A DNA stretch of 64,000 nucleotides from positions 52,449 through 116,448 of the forward strand of contig JBMOLL010000017.1 of the NCBI GenBank assembly GCA_049325415.1, given 5' to 3'. Positions 1 to 9,789 of the stretch are shown here, piece by piece. The stretch's first letter is position 1. Each line of letters opens with the position of its first letter. A model generated the notes under the pieces. That model searched no databases. It was not told the DNA's origin and saw only the letters and a list, made by a program, of their open reading frames with translations. This stretch comes from JBMOLL01 sp049325415 (lineage in GTDB: Bacteria > Bacteroidota > Bacteroidia > Bacteroidales > GCA-2748055). Position numbers and translations under genes: made by a program.

Positions 1-1341
1 TTCATTTTCTGATGGCTTGCTGTTATCCAGTTGCAACTTTTTCCTGATGTAGGCCGGTACATTTTCCAGTTCGTCGATCTGTTCGTCAGGCGACGGACCG
101 ACATAACCTGCCTCTTTCAGTTTTTCATGGGTCGTTTTGATGTTCTTAACCCTTTCGGCCAGGATCCGTTCTTTTTCCTTATCGGGTGCGGCCTCATTAT
201 CATCGAAGAGGATATACTCATCGGGCCTTTCTCCATCTGGAAAACGCAGAACGCTCTGGCGCGGTCCGTTCGTAACCTCGAACCCGGAGTTTACATTGCT
301 CCGCCCGGTCTCAGCGTCCTTCAACGATACTTTTTGCGTGAGCTTTTTGGTGATGTACAGTTCCGGAATGCTGTTCATTTTAAAGCCGGTGGCAATGATG
401 GTGACACAGATATTATCCCCGAGGCTCTCGTCGATACTCATCCCCCAGATCATGGTGGTATCGCGTGATGCAGCAGTGATCACATAGTCGGTAATTTCGG
501 AGATCTCATCCATCGTCACCTCATCATTCCCGGAGGTGATGTTCAGCAGTACGCTTTTTGCACCGGTAATTTCATTGTTGTTGAGGAGCGGTGAGGATAG
601 CGCTCCTTCAATGGCCTTCTGCGCCCTGTTTTCCCCGGTAGCCGTGGCAGAGCCCATAAGGGCCACCCCGCTGTTACTCATGACAGTTTCCACATCGGCG
701 AAATCGACATTTACATAGCCATGGACCGTGATGATCTCGGCGATGCCCTTGGCGGCAATGGCCAGTACATCGTCGGCTCTTGCAAAAGTCTGACTGACAG
801 GGAGGTTTCCGTAAATCTCCCTGAGCTTGTCGTTATTGATCACCAGCAGGGAATCGACATGGTCCTTGATCTCATTGATCCCGTCGATGGCCTGGGCTAT
901 CCTTACCGAACCCTCAAAACGGAAGGGCATGGTAAGTATGGCAACCGTAAGGATCCCCATTTCCCGGGCGGCACGGGCGATAACCGGTGCGGCTCCCGTT
1001 CCGGTGCCCCCGCCCATTCCGGCAGTGATAAAGACCATCCGGGTATTGACCCCCAGAACCTCCTTGATCTCATCCAGGCTCTCCAGCGCCGCCTGCCGGC
1101 CTATCTCGGGCTTGCTTCCGGCACCCCTGCCCTCGGTCAGGTTCTCTCCAAGCTGGATCTTCACGGCAACCGGACTGTTGTTCAAAGCCTGGGCATCGGT
1201 GTTGCAGATGATATAATCCACATCCTTGATCCCTTTACGGAACATATGGTTAACCGCATTGCTGCCCCCGCCGCCTACTCCGATTACCTTGATAATGGAG
1301 GAACGTCCGGGCTCGAGGTCAAAATTCATCAAATCATCCAT
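1..1341 (-). CDS. ftsZ: Cell division protein FtsZ (3' end cut by window edge)
   Basis: Tubulin-like GTPase that polymerises into the Z-ring at mid-cell. The start is the ATG at 1341, giving MDDLMNFDLEPGRSSIIKVI; 447 residues are visible and no stop is reached. The glycine-rich GTP loop GVGGGGSN lies at about 21-28, the tubulin signature GGGTGTG at about 110-116, and the T7 loop around NVDFADVE. The visible C-terminus ends with a variable tail and a peptide containing ENVPAYIRKK. This matches the conserved FtsZ tail that binds FtsA, so only a few residues are missing. It is the last gene of the dcw cluster, 32 bases after ftsA. Identity is certain. Confidence 0.97.
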   Translation of the reverse strand, partial: MDDLMNFDLEPGRSSIIKVIGVGGGGSNAVNHMFRKGIKDVDYIICNTDAQALNNSPVAVKIQLGENLTEGRGAGSKPEIGRQAALESLDEIKEVLGVNTRMVFITAGMGGGTGTGAAPVIARAAREMGILTVAILTMPFRFEGSVRIAQAIDGINEIKDHVDSLLVINNDKLREIYGNLPVSQTFARADDVLAIAAKGIAEIITVHGYVNVDFADVETVMSNSGVALMGSATATGENRAQKAIEGALSSPLLNNNEITGAKSVLLNITSGNDEVTMDEISEITDYVITAASRDTTMIWGMSIDESLGDNICVTIIATGFKMNSIPELYITKKLTQKVSLKDAETGRSNVNSGFEVTNGPRQSVLRFPDGERPDEYILFDDNEAAPDKEKERILAERVKNIKTTHEKLKEAGYVGPSPDEQIDELENVPAYIRKKLQLDNSKPSENE

Positions 1342-1373
1342 TGCGGGTGAGTTTTAATTGCACATTAGCAGTT

Positions 1374-2708
1374 TTACATCTTTACATCGCTCTCATCAAA
1401 GATCTCGCTCAGGGTATTCTTCAGGTTCTCAAGGATCTTTCCGCGTTTGAAGATCGGCCGGGGTTCCTTCTCCTTCTTCTTCTCCTCCTCTTCGAAGATT
1501 ACTTCTTCCTTCACTTCTTCCCTGGCTACCTTCATCTCTTCCTTATGCTCCTGGTAATACTCCAGGCCTTTGAGAAGCAGACCTACCGAAGTGGCATACA
1601 TGGGCTGGTTCACCTCGTCGCCGGTATTGGCAGCAAGCTGTTCATTCGGAAAACCGATCCTGACATCCATACCCGTTTTGAACTTCACCAGCTGACTCAG
1701 GTGTTTCAGCATGGCACCACCACCGGTGAGGACGATTCCGGCACTGAGCTTATCCATGTACCCGGAATTCTCCAGTTCATAGATGACGGCATCAATGATC
1801 TCTTCCATCCTCGACTGGATGATGTAGGCCAGGCTCCTGAAACTGATCTCCTTGGGATCTCTGCCGGAGATACCGGGAATGGTCACCACCTTGTCTTCCT
1901 GGGCCAGGTCACCAAGGGCCGAGCCAAACTGTACCTTGAGCGATTCGGCCTGGCGCTGAAGAATGGAGCAGCCTTCCTTGATATCACGGGTCACTACGTT
2001 CCCGCCAAAGGGAATGACGGCAGTGTGCCGGATCACGTCATCATAGTAAACGGCTACATCGGTGGTGCCGCCGCCGATATCCACCAGGGCCACACCGGCT
2101 TCCTTCTCATCTTCGGTCAGCACAGCCGCACTGGATGCCAGCGGCTCCAGGATGAGCTGCTTGACCTCCAGACCAACCCGGTTAATGCATTTTTCAATGT
2201 TCCGGGCAGAGGAGATCTGGCCGATCACAATATGGAAATTCGCCTCAAGGCGCTTTCCGAACATCCCCACTGGATTTTTAACACCTGTCTCATTATCAAC
2301 AATATAACCCTGCGGAAGAACATGGATAATTTCCTCACCCACATCCACGGGGATCTTGTACATGTCGTTGATGAGACGTTGTACATCATCGCGAACGATT
2401 TCGTCTTCGTACGAATCACGGTTGATATAACCGCGGTTCCTCACCGATTTGATGTGCTGACCGGCGATTCCCACAAAGACCTCCTTGAAACGAATGCCCG
2501 ATTGCTTCTGGGCTTCATTTACGGTGGTCTGAATAGCGTTAACGGTCTCTTCAATATTGAGCACAACCCCACGTTTCACGCCTTTGGAAACGGTTTTGCT
2601 GATGCCCAGTACCTCGAGCCTGTTTTGTTCATTCAACCGGCCTACCAGGCTTACGATCTTGGTAGTACCGATATCAATTGCTGCAACAATCTGATCTTTT
2701 CGAGCCAT
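1374..2708 (-). CDS. ftsA: Cell division protein FtsA
   Basis: Actin-like ATPase that tethers FtsZ filaments to the membrane and recruits later divisome proteins. The 444-residue protein opens with the phosphate-1 loop AAIDIGTTKIVSLVG, has a second nucleotide loop ALVDIGGGTTDVAVY near residue 205 and an adenosine motif VLTGGGAMLKHL near 330. The C-terminal part is long and charged (KEEVIFEEEEKKKEKEPRP) before a final amphipathic segment that should be the membrane anchor. It lies 4 bases after ftsQ and 32 before ftsZ, so translation is probably coupled. Length and order fit Bacteroidetes FtsA. Confidence 0.97.
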   Translation of the reverse strand: MARKDQIVAAIDIGTTKIVSLVGRLNEQNRLEVLGISKTVSKGVKRGVVLNIEETVNAIQTTVNEAQKQSGIRFKEVFVGIAGQHIKSVRNRGYINRDSYEDEIVRDDVQRLINDMYKIPVDVGEEIIHVLPQGYIVDNETGVKNPVGMFGKRLEANFHIVIGQISSARNIEKCINRVGLEVKQLILEPLASSAAVLTEDEKEAGVALVDIGGGTTDVAVYYDDVIRHTAVIPFGGNVVTRDIKEGCSILQRQAESLKVQFGSALGDLAQEDKVVTIPGISGRDPKEISFRSLAYIIQSRMEEIIDAVIYELENSGYMDKLSAGIVLTGGGAMLKHLSQLVKFKTGMDVRIGFPNEQLAANTGDEVNQPMYATSVGLLLKGLEYYQEHKEEMKVAREEVKEEVIFEEEEKKKEKEPRPIFKRGKILENLKNTLSEIFDESDVKM

Positions 2709-2712
2709 AGCT

Positions 2713-3504
2713 TTAACGTTTTGAACAAATGATCTGGTTTGAATATTTAAGGTTTATTTTATCATAGGTATTCCATCCATATTCCGGAAGACCCTGTTTA
2801 TAAAGCAGGAGTAACTTCTCCAGCTTCTCCCGGTATCCTTCCATCGGGCCGAGGATAATCTGGTGAGCACCGACCCTGGGGATCAGCTCCCAGTCGCCCG
2901 ATCTGTTCAGATAGATCTGTACGATCTGGTTCTTCCAGAAACTCTTCTTCCCGATATAGTCTGCAAAATCAACAATATCGAACAGGGCCGGATACATCTT
3001 TTTCTCCTCCTCGCTGAAACTGCCAATATTTCCTCTTTTCAGAAGATCGGCCGGAAAATCGATATCGCCTGTGGCGAGCAGTAGCATCGGTGAGAATCCG
3101 GGCGTTACCGGCATCACGGCACCTTCCCTGTCGATATAAAACCCCGACGAACCATTGGGCATGACCCGGACCACCGGCTGGCGCTGTTCGATCCTTACCC
3201 CCAGGGTTCCGGAAACAGTTCCGTACACGTCGGCACTTTTAATGAAAGGGTTTTCGCTGATGGCTGTTTCTATCGCATTCATATCGATCTCATCCATGGC
3301 TTTCCCTATCAGTCCCGGCGCCTTTCGGCTGATCATCCGGTTCACCCCCGCTTTGGTAATAAAACCAAGGTCAGAGCTGTCGGCAAGGATCACCTCCACG
3401 CGACTGCAGATCACAGCCTGCTCGCGGGAGGAGACGAAGCCCATCATCACGAAGAACCAGGCGATGATCAGTACCCATAATATGATGCGGACCACTTTTT
3501 TCAC
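2713..3504 (-). CDS. ftsQ: Cell division protein FtsQ/DivIB
   Basis: Bitopic divisome protein that bridges cytoplasmic FtsA/FtsZ and the periplasmic FtsI/FtsW synthase. The 263-residue protein has a short cytoplasmic N-terminus, one membrane segment (about residues 6-25, IILWVLIIAWFFVMMGFV) and a periplasmic POTRA-like region (about 30-110) that includes the motif IEQRQPVVRV. Sequence is weakly conserved in this family, so the call leans partly on gene order: it overlaps murC by 4 bases and precedes ftsA by 4. Confidence 0.92.
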   Translation of the reverse strand: MKKVVRIILWVLIIAWFFVMMGFVSSREQAVICSRVEVILADSSDLGFITKAGVNRMISRKAPGLIGKAMDEIDMNAIETAISENPFIKSADVYGTVSGTLGVRIEQRQPVVRVMPNGSSGFYIDREGAVMPVTPGFSPMLLLATGDIDFPADLLKRGNIGSFSEEEKKMYPALFDIVDFADYIGKKSFWKNQIVQIYLNRSGDWELIPRVGAHQIILGPMEGYREKLEKLLLLYKQGLPEYGWNTYDKINLKYSNQIICSKR

Positions 3505-4874
3505 CTTTTCTCCATATAGTTTTTAAACGGTTCGACAAACTTGTCAATATCCCCGGCGCCCATGGTAAGAAGCACTTCGGGTTTCAGTTCCTTCACCTTA
3601 TTCAACAACCTGTCTTTTGTAACCATCTGTTTGTTTTCCAGGGCAACCTGGTTCAATATCATTTCTGAGGATACTCCTTTGATCGGCTCTTCCCTCGCAG
3701 GATAAATATCCAGGAGCAGCAGTTCGTCGAGCAAACCGAGACTGGTGGCAAAACCTCCGGCAAAATCCCTCGTACGCGTGTACAGGTGAGGCTGGAAGAT
3801 ACCCGTGAGCCGCTTACCGGGAAAAGCCTCTCTCACGGAGGTAATGAAAGCTCTCAGCTCTTCGGGATGATGGGCATAATCGTCGATATAAACCGCATCG
3901 GGCCTGTCGACATGAATATCAAAGCGGCGCCTGACCCCTTTGAAGGATTCGATGGCCGTGGCAATCACCTGTCCGGGCACACCAAGCTGGTCGGCAACGG
4001 CAATGGCTGCAATGGCGTTTTCCACATTCAGCCTTCCGTAAAGGTTCAGGGTAAGGCCTTCAATGATGTTTGACGGGGTGGAAACCGAAAAACGGAACCC
4101 GCGCGGCAGACGTTCGATGGAACTGGCATAGTAGTTCGCCCCCGGGTCGCTGAGCGAGTAGGTATATACCTCGAGATGATCGGGGATATGAGCCTGCAGC
4201 CCGGATTTGATGATCAGGCGGCCCTTGTCGTGGATCTGACTGATAAATGCCTCAAAGCCCTTTTTCAGATTCTCGTGGGAATGGTAGATATCCAGGTGAT
4301 CGGCATCCATGGAAGTCACCACGGCAACCTGCGGAAAAAGCGTCAGGAAGGAACGGTCGAATTCATCGGCTTCGGCAATGATATACCGGGAAGCCGGATC
4401 AATGATCAGGTTACTCTTCAGGTTCTTGCTGATCCCTCCCAGAAAAGCATTACAGCCAATAGCCGACCTGGAAACGATATGCGCGATCATGGTGGAAACG
4501 GATGTTTTCCCGTGCGTACCGGCCACCGCTACACCATATCCGGCATTAAAAACTTCTCCCAGGGCTGCGGAACGCTTGATCACCCTGAACCCGCGGTTTC
4601 GGAAATATGCCAGTTCGTGATGGTCCTCGGGAACCGCGGGAGTATAGATGACCAGGGTCCGTTCCGGGTTCCGGAAGGCCGCCGGGATCATGGCCGTTTT
4701 ATCCTGGAAATGAATAGCAATCCCCTCCTCGCCAAGTTCATCGGTCAGCAGGGTGGGCTGACGGTCATAGCCCGCCACATTTTTTCCCTGACTGGCGAAA
4801 TAGCGGGCCAGGGCGCTCATGCCGATGCCGCCGATGCCGATAAAATAAACGCTATCAAGGTTATTCCAGATCAT
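3501..4874 (-). CDS. murC: UDP-N-acetylmuramate--L-alanine ligase MurC
   Basis: Adds L-alanine to UDP-MurNAc, the first amino acid of the peptidoglycan stem peptide, in the cytoplasm with ATP. The 457-residue protein has the N-terminal UDP-binding loop FIGIGGIGMSALARY, the Mur-ligase ATP loop GTHGKTSVSTMIAH (about 118-131), a central domain with DEFDRSFL and MDADHLDIYHSH, and a C-terminal domain with VYIDDYAHHPEEL. Length is typical. It overlaps murG and ftsQ by 4 bases on each side, consistent with coupled translation. Confidence 0.97.
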   Translation of the reverse strand: MIWNNLDSVYFIGIGGIGMSALARYFASQGKNVAGYDRQPTLLTDELGEEGIAIHFQDKTAMIPAAFRNPERTLVIYTPAVPEDHHELAYFRNRGFRVIKRSAALGEVFNAGYGVAVAGTHGKTSVSTMIAHIVSRSAIGCNAFLGGISKNLKSNLIIDPASRYIIAEADEFDRSFLTLFPQVAVVTSMDADHLDIYHSHENLKKGFEAFISQIHDKGRLIIKSGLQAHIPDHLEVYTYSLSDPGANYYASSIERLPRGFRFSVSTPSNIIEGLTLNLYGRLNVENAIAAIAVADQLGVPGQVIATAIESFKGVRRRFDIHVDRPDAVYIDDYAHHPEELRAFITSVREAFPGKRLTGIFQPHLYTRTRDFAGGFATSLGLLDELLLLDIYPAREEPIKGVSSEMILNQVALENKQMVTKDRLLNKVKELKPEVLLTMGAGDIDKFVEPFKNYMEKR

Positions 4875-5968
4875 ATCCCTATCAGTTTCAGTATTTCATT
4901 TGCAATCCTGTCTGCCGAATCAACAATGGCAAGTTTTTTAATCTCCCCGGAAAGCTTTGTCTTCCTTTCTTCATCAAAAGCCAGCTCCATAATTGCCGGG
5001 ACCAGTGCCTGCGGTGCCGCCTGATCACTGATCATCAGTGCCGCCCCTTTTTCAGCAAGAGCGAGGGCGTTCCGGGTCTGATGATCCTCGGCCACATTGG
5101 GTGAGGGAACCAGGATCACCGGTTTGCCAACCAGGCATAATTCGGAAATTGTTCCTGCACCGGCCCTGGATACAATAACATCGGCTGAGCCATAGGCATG
5201 CTCCATTCGCGAGATGAAGGGCAGAACACGGATATTCTTCAGTCCGCTGGCCTTAACCCTCTCCTCAGCCTCCTGGAAATAGTACCGTCCGGTCTGCCAG
5301 AGCAACTGGATATTCTTTTGGGCAAAAGCCTCGAGTCCGTCCATCATGGCCCGGTTCAGGGTTCTTGCGCCCAGGCTGCCCCCGATGATGAGGACCACCG
5401 GCGCATCCCTGTCAAGTCCGAATTGCTCCAGGTGACGGGCACGGCTATCCGGACTCCCAAAAAGGTGCTGCCTTACCGGGTTTCCTGTCAGAACCACTTT
5501 CTGCGCCGGGAAATAACGTTCCATGCCTTCATAGGCCACGCAGATGGCCGATGCAGACCTGGCCAGGAGCCTGTTAGTTAGTCCGGCATAGGAATTCTGC
5601 TCCTGGATGACCAGCGGGATGCCTTTGCGCGAAGCCGCCCTGAGAATCGGGCCGCTGGCATATCCGCCCACACCTACTGCCACATCGGGACGGAAGGTGC
5701 GGATGATCCTGCGTGAGATCACCATGCTCCGCATGAGGTTCGACACAAAAACAACATTTTTCCAGGTAAGCCTCCGCTGCAAACCGGATACCGGAAGCCC
5801 GATGATCCTGTACCCTGCCTCGGGAACCTTTTCCATTTCGAGCTTGCCCAGCGCTCCCACAAAAAGGATATGAAGCGAAGGATCCTTCTTTCGCAACGCA
5901 TTCGCGATGGCAATGGCCGGGAAAACGTGTCCTCCCGTACCTCCTCCCCCGATAATGACCCTATGCAT
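4871..5968 (-). CDS. murG: MurG, lipid II-forming GlcNAc transferase
   Basis: Transfers GlcNAc from UDP-GlcNAc to lipid I on the cytoplasmic membrane face, making lipid II. I take the ATG at 5968 (MHRVIIGGGGTGGHVFPAI, 365 residues): it puts the glycine-rich GGGGTGGHV loop at the N-terminus as in the family, overlaps the ftsW stop by 8 bases, and has a purine-rich GGAGAAGAG just upstream. In-frame ATGs at 5983 and 6052 would add non-conserved residues inside ftsW. The UDP-GlcNAc site is seen as IGGSLGARTLN and SRAGAGTISEL. This is a GT28-family enzyme. Confidence 0.96.
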   Translation of the reverse strand: MHRVIIGGGGTGGHVFPAIAIANALRKKDPSLHILFVGALGKLEMEKVPEAGYRIIGLPVSGLQRRLTWKNVVFVSNLMRSMVISRRIIRTFRPDVAVGVGGYASGPILRAASRKGIPLVIQEQNSYAGLTNRLLARSASAICVAYEGMERYFPAQKVVLTGNPVRQHLFGSPDSRARHLEQFGLDRDAPVVLIIGGSLGARTLNRAMMDGLEAFAQKNIQLLWQTGRYYFQEAEERVKASGLKNIRVLPFISRMEHAYGSADVIVSRAGAGTISELCLVGKPVILVPSPNVAEDHQTRNALALAEKGAALMISDQAAPQALVPAIMELAFDEERKTKLSGEIKKLAIVDSADRIANEILKLIGI

Positions 5969-7145
5969 TTTGCTCTTCTCCATTTCCTTGCATTTCTTCA
6001 GTTTCCACTGCCGCGGCAACAGCTTCTTCTTCCTTGATCCCCCAGCTGACACTCAGGATCATACCCAGGGCCAGGCTGGTAAATAGGATGGAAGATCCCC
6101 CCATACTTACCATCGGCAGGGTCTGCCCGGTGACCGGAACAAGTCCGACTGCTACTGCCATATTTATAAATGCCTGTATTACAAGCGTTAACGATAAACC
6201 AAAGACCAGAAAAGCCCCATAGGTGCTGCGACTTCGCCTGACAATCATGGCTGATCTGAAAAACAACCACAGGTAGAGGGCCACCATCAGGATCCCTCCG
6301 AAAAGCGATCCGTATTCCTCGATGATGATGGCATAAATAAAGTCGGAATAGGGATGCGGAAGAAGGTTTCGCTGCGTGCTGTTTCCTGCTCCTTTCCCGA
6401 ACAGTCCGCCCCGTACAATGGCCACCTTGGCCTGATCGGCCTGGAAATTGTCGCCTTCACCGCTGACAAAGGCTTCGATCCTGTTCTTCCAGGTGGATAT
6501 CCTGCCTTCCTTGTTCACTGCCGTTGCCAACAGTACAAAAAGTGCCAGCCCAACAACACCGGCCCCTACAAGCATGGAAAGGTATTTCAACGGGATACGG
6601 CCCACAAACATCAGCAGAAAAACTATGGCAAAAACCATGGCTGCCGTGGAGAGGTTGGCGGGCAGGATCAGCAGGCAGACGACGGTCACTGCCGCAAAGA
6701 TCTTCAGGAATACCCCCTTGAAATCGTCTATTTCATTTTGCTTCACCGAAAGGACCTTGGCCACAAACATGACCATCGTGACTTTGGCAAAGTCGGAGGG
6801 CTGGATCGTCAGGCCGGTTCCCGGGATCTGCAGCCAGCGGCTGGCATCGTTGATCGACGACCCGAAGAACAGCGTGAAGACCAGCAGGGGTATGGTGATG
6901 ATGAGCGCCGCAACGCTGAATTTGCTGAACAACTGGTAGGGGATCAGGTGGATGAAGAAAATAACGATGAACCCGATCAGAGAAAATTTAAACTGGCGGG
7001 CGAGGTAATAAAAGGTATTTCCGGCCCTGACCTTGTAGGCCAGCGAACCGGTCGAACTGTAGACCGAAAGCAGGGAAACCACCACCAGAATGATGATGAT
7101 CACCCAGATAATCCGGTCACCTTTCATGTACCTTGCTATCTTCAT
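5961..7145 (-). CDS. ftsW: Peptidoglycan glycosyltransferase FtsW (SEDS family)
   Basis: Polytopic SEDS glycosyltransferase that polymerises lipid II at the septum with FtsI. The 394-residue protein is almost entirely hydrophobic, with about ten membrane segments starting at WVIIIILVVVSLLSVYSS. Family landmarks are RWLQIPGTGLTIQPSDFAK, GFSL-like loops, and VGLVPVTGQTLPMVSMGGSS near the C-terminus. The cytoplasmic tail is acidic. Gene order between murD and murG supports FtsW rather than RodA. Confidence 0.95.
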   Translation of the reverse strand: MKIARYMKGDRIIWVIIIILVVVSLLSVYSSTGSLAYKVRAGNTFYYLARQFKFSLIGFIVIFFIHLIPYQLFSKFSVAALIITIPLLVFTLFFGSSINDASRWLQIPGTGLTIQPSDFAKVTMVMFVAKVLSVKQNEIDDFKGVFLKIFAAVTVVCLLILPANLSTAAMVFAIVFLLMFVGRIPLKYLSMLVGAGVVGLALFVLLATAVNKEGRISTWKNRIEAFVSGEGDNFQADQAKVAIVRGGLFGKGAGNSTQRNLLPHPYSDFIYAIIIEEYGSLFGGILMVALYLWLFFRSAMIVRRSRSTYGAFLVFGLSLTLVIQAFINMAVAVGLVPVTGQTLPMVSMGGSSILFTSLALGMILSVSWGIKEEEAVAAAVETEEMQGNGEEQNA

Positions 7146-7159
7146 CCTTTACTTCAATT

Positions 7160-8506
7160 TCAGAGTTCCCTTACTGCTGCTTTAAACTGGCGGCCGCGGT
7201 CCTCGTAATTTTCAAACAGATCGAAGCTGGCGCAGGCCGGGGAAAGAAGCACTGAATCGCCGTTCTTTCCCAGGTAATAGGCCGTTTTCACCGCTTCGGG
7301 CATATTATCGGTTTCAATAATCGTTTCGATCCTCCCCTTAAAGGCCTCCACCAGGCGCGAATTGTCCTTTCCAAGGCAAACAAGAGCTTTGACCTTACCC
7401 TGAATCAGAGGATAGAGTTCGCTGTAGTCGTTACCTTTATCGATGCCCCCGGCAATCCAGATCACATTTCCGGTAACACTTTCCAGGGCGTACCAGGTAG
7501 AGTTCACATTGGTGGCCTTGGAGTCGTTTATAAACTGGATCCCGTGTACCTTCAGGGTTTGCTCGAGCCTGTGCTCAACCCCCTGGAAATCCATCAGGGC
7601 CTCACGAATCACTTCATTCCTGATCTTCAGTACATTACCGGCAATCCCGGCAGCCATGCTGTTGTAGGTGTTGTGACGGCCTTTAAGCGACAATTCCTCC
7701 ACCGACATGGTAAAATCAACATCATCGAATTCGATATGCATGAAATTCCGCTGATCGACCCAGGCCACCTCGTCATTTTTCTTCCGGTAGGCGAAGGGCA
7801 GCTGCTGAGCCTTCGAAACGATCTTTTCCAGTTCCTTGATGGTGATCTCATCGTCGGAGCAAAACACAAAATATTCGTCTTCCGTGAGATTCTGTGTGAT
7901 CCTGAACTTGGAATCCACGTAGTTCTGCAGATCATAGTCGTAGCGGTCGAGATGATCCGGAGTTATATTTAGCAGAATCGCAATGTCGGCTTTGAATTCA
8001 TACATTCCGTCGAGCTGGAAACTGCTGAGTTCAAGCACATAATAGTCGTAGTTCTCGGTGGCCACCTGGTAGGCGAAACTTTTACCGATATTTCCGGCCA
8101 TTCCCACATTCAGACCGGCTTTGCGCAACATATGATGGATCAGTGAGGTTGTCGTGGTCTTGCCGTTGCTTCCCGTGACGCAGATCTTCCTGGCCTTGGT
8201 GTACCGGCCGGCAAATTCGATCTCGGAAATGATCCTGACCCCTTTCTTACGGAGCAGTTTCACGATGGGTGCACTTTCGGGGATTCCCGGACTCTTGATC
8301 ACCTCATCGGCATTCAGGATCAGTCTTTCGGTGTGCCCGCCCGCCTCATAGATTATTTTGTTCTCGTCGAGGATCTCCCGGTAGCGCGGCTTGATCTGGC
8401 CACTGTCTGAAACAAAGACATCAAAGCCCTGTTGCCTGGCCAGGATGGCTGAACCGGTTCCGCTCTCCCCGGCTCCCAGAATGACGATGCGATCTCTTCT
8501 TTCCAT
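7160..8506 (-). CDS. murD: UDP-N-acetylmuramoylalanine--D-glutamate ligase MurD
   Basis: Cytoplasmic Mur ligase that adds D-glutamate to UDP-MurNAc-L-Ala. The 448-residue protein begins with a Rossmann-like UDP-binding domain (RIVILGAGESGTGSAILA), followed by the ATP loop GSNGKTTTTSLIHHML near 115, the central motifs LELSSFQLD and LNITPDHLDRYD, and the C-terminal motif FINDSKATNVNSTWYAL followed by WIAGGIDKGNDY. Every hallmark of MurD, including the N-terminal domain unlike that of MurC/MurE, is present. It lies 26 bases after mraY and 14 before ftsW. Confidence 0.97.
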   Translation of the reverse strand: MERRDRIVILGAGESGTGSAILARQQGFDVFVSDSGQIKPRYREILDENKIIYEAGGHTERLILNADEVIKSPGIPESAPIVKLLRKKGVRIISEIEFAGRYTKARKICVTGSNGKTTTTSLIHHMLRKAGLNVGMAGNIGKSFAYQVATENYDYYVLELSSFQLDGMYEFKADIAILLNITPDHLDRYDYDLQNYVDSKFRITQNLTEDEYFVFCSDDEITIKELEKIVSKAQQLPFAYRKKNDEVAWVDQRNFMHIEFDDVDFTMSVEELSLKGRHNTYNSMAAGIAGNVLKIRNEVIREALMDFQGVEHRLEQTLKVHGIQFINDSKATNVNSTWYALESVTGNVIWIAGGIDKGNDYSELYPLIQGKVKALVCLGKDNSRLVEAFKGRIETIIETDNMPEAVKTAYYLGKNGDSVLLSPACASFDLFENYEDRGRQFKAAVREL

Positions 8507-8532
8507 TTGTTGTTTAGGTTTGTCGGTTTTTT

Positions 8533-9783
8533 TTACCTGATTTTCAAGGTGACCACAGAAATGACTGCCAGGAGGATGGCCACGATCCAGAACCTCGTTA
8601 CAATCTTGGGTTCCGGATATCCTTTTTTCTGGTAATGATGGTGCAGCGGAGCCATCAGGAAAAGTCTCCGCCCTTCACCGTATTTTCGTTTCGTTCGCTT
8701 AAAATGTCCTACCTGAAGAACCACTGAAAGGTTTTCGGCCAGGTAGATGCCACACAGGATCGGAATCAGCAGTTCTTTCCTGATCACGATCGCAAATACG
8801 GCAATGATCCCGCCCAGGGCCAGGCTTCCCGTATCACCCATGAAAACCTGGGCCGGGAAGGAATTGTACCAGAGAAAACCAATGGTTGCCCCTATGAAGG
8901 CACTTGCAAAGATCACGAGTTCACCCGTGTAGGGTATATGCATAATATTCAGGTAGTTTGAATAAATAGCATTACCTGTCAGGTAGGCCAGGATCCCCAG
9001 TGTGGTTACCATAATTGCTGCCGTGCCCGTTGCCAGTCCGTCGAGCCCATCCGTGAGGTTGGCACCGTTCGAAACGGAGGTGATAATAAAAATAACTACG
9101 AGTCCGAAGACAATCCAGACCAGGGTATCGGCATGTTTCCCGGCGAACCAGACGAGCCAGCGGTAATTGAACTCGTTATTCTTTACAAAGGGGATCGTGG
9201 TCAGGTTATTTTTCTGGTCGTTTACCACATAGCTGTTTCCCCGCTCATCCTTGAGGATCTGCGACGGTTCGTAACTGGAGATATTATCTTCCGTTACCGG
9301 GATACGTTGCCTGATCACCACATCGTCGCTGAGCCAGAGGGTAAGGGCAACAATGACCCCGAGACCGACCTGTCCGATGATCTTAAAGCGCCCCTGAAGT
9401 CCTTCCTTGTTCTTTTTGAAGACCTTGATATAGTCGTCGATAAAACCGATCAGCCCGAGCCAGACCGTAGTGATGATCATCAGGATGATATAGACATTCG
9501 ACAGATCGGCGAAGAGAAGCACCGGGACAAGGATGGACGCCAGAATGATGATGCCGCCCATGGTCGGTGTGCCCTGTTTGGAATACTGACCTTCGAGACC
9601 GAGATTCCTCACCGACTCCCCGATTTGCTTTTTCTGCAGGAAAATGATGATCCTTTTTCCGATAAGAAGGGAGATGAGCAGGGAGGTGATCACGCTCATT
9701 GCTGCACGGAACGAAATGTACTGGAACATCCCTGCACCGGGAATATCATACTGGTTAAGAAAGTTGAACAACCAATAGAACAT
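8533..9783 (-). CDS. mraY: Phospho-N-acetylmuramoyl-pentapeptide transferase MraY
   Basis: Integral membrane enzyme that transfers phospho-MurNAc-pentapeptide to undecaprenyl phosphate, making lipid I. The protein has 416 residues against about 360 in E. coli. The extra length is an insertion between the early membrane helices and [11 protein letters not shown] (roughly residues 160-220, hydrophilic, with [19 protein letters not shown]), which I know from Bacteroidetes MraY proteins. Catalytic motifs are intact: [38 protein letters not shown] and the histidine cluster [11 protein letters not shown]. About ten transmembrane helices are predicted by eye. Confidence 0.97.
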   Translation of the reverse strand: MFYWLFNFLNQYDIPGAGMFQYISFRAAMSVITSLLISLLIGKRIIIFLQKKQIGESVRNLGLEGQYSKQGTPTMGGIIILASILVPVLLFADLSNVYIILMIITTVWLGLIGFIDDYIKVFKKNKEGLQGRFKIIGQVGLGVIVALTLWLSDDVVIRQRIPVTEDNISSYEPSQILKDERGNSYVVNDQKNNLTTIPFVKNNEFNYRWLVWFAGKHADTLVWIVFGLVVIFIITSVSNGANLTDGLDGLATGTAAIMVTTLGILAYLTGNAIYSNYLNIMHIPYTGELVIFASAFIGATIGFLWYNSFPAQVFMGDTGSLALGGIIAVFAIVIRKELLIPILCGIYLAENLSVVLQVGHFKRTKRKYGEGRRLFLMAPLHHHYQKKGYPEPKIVTRFWIVAILLAVISVVTLKIR

Positions 9784-9789
9784 AGGTCT

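Noticed and set aside
1341..2732. 463-codon plus-strand open frame opposite ftsA
   Set aside because: It is an antisense shadow; ftsA on the other strand is unambiguous and the plus-strand protein has no family features.
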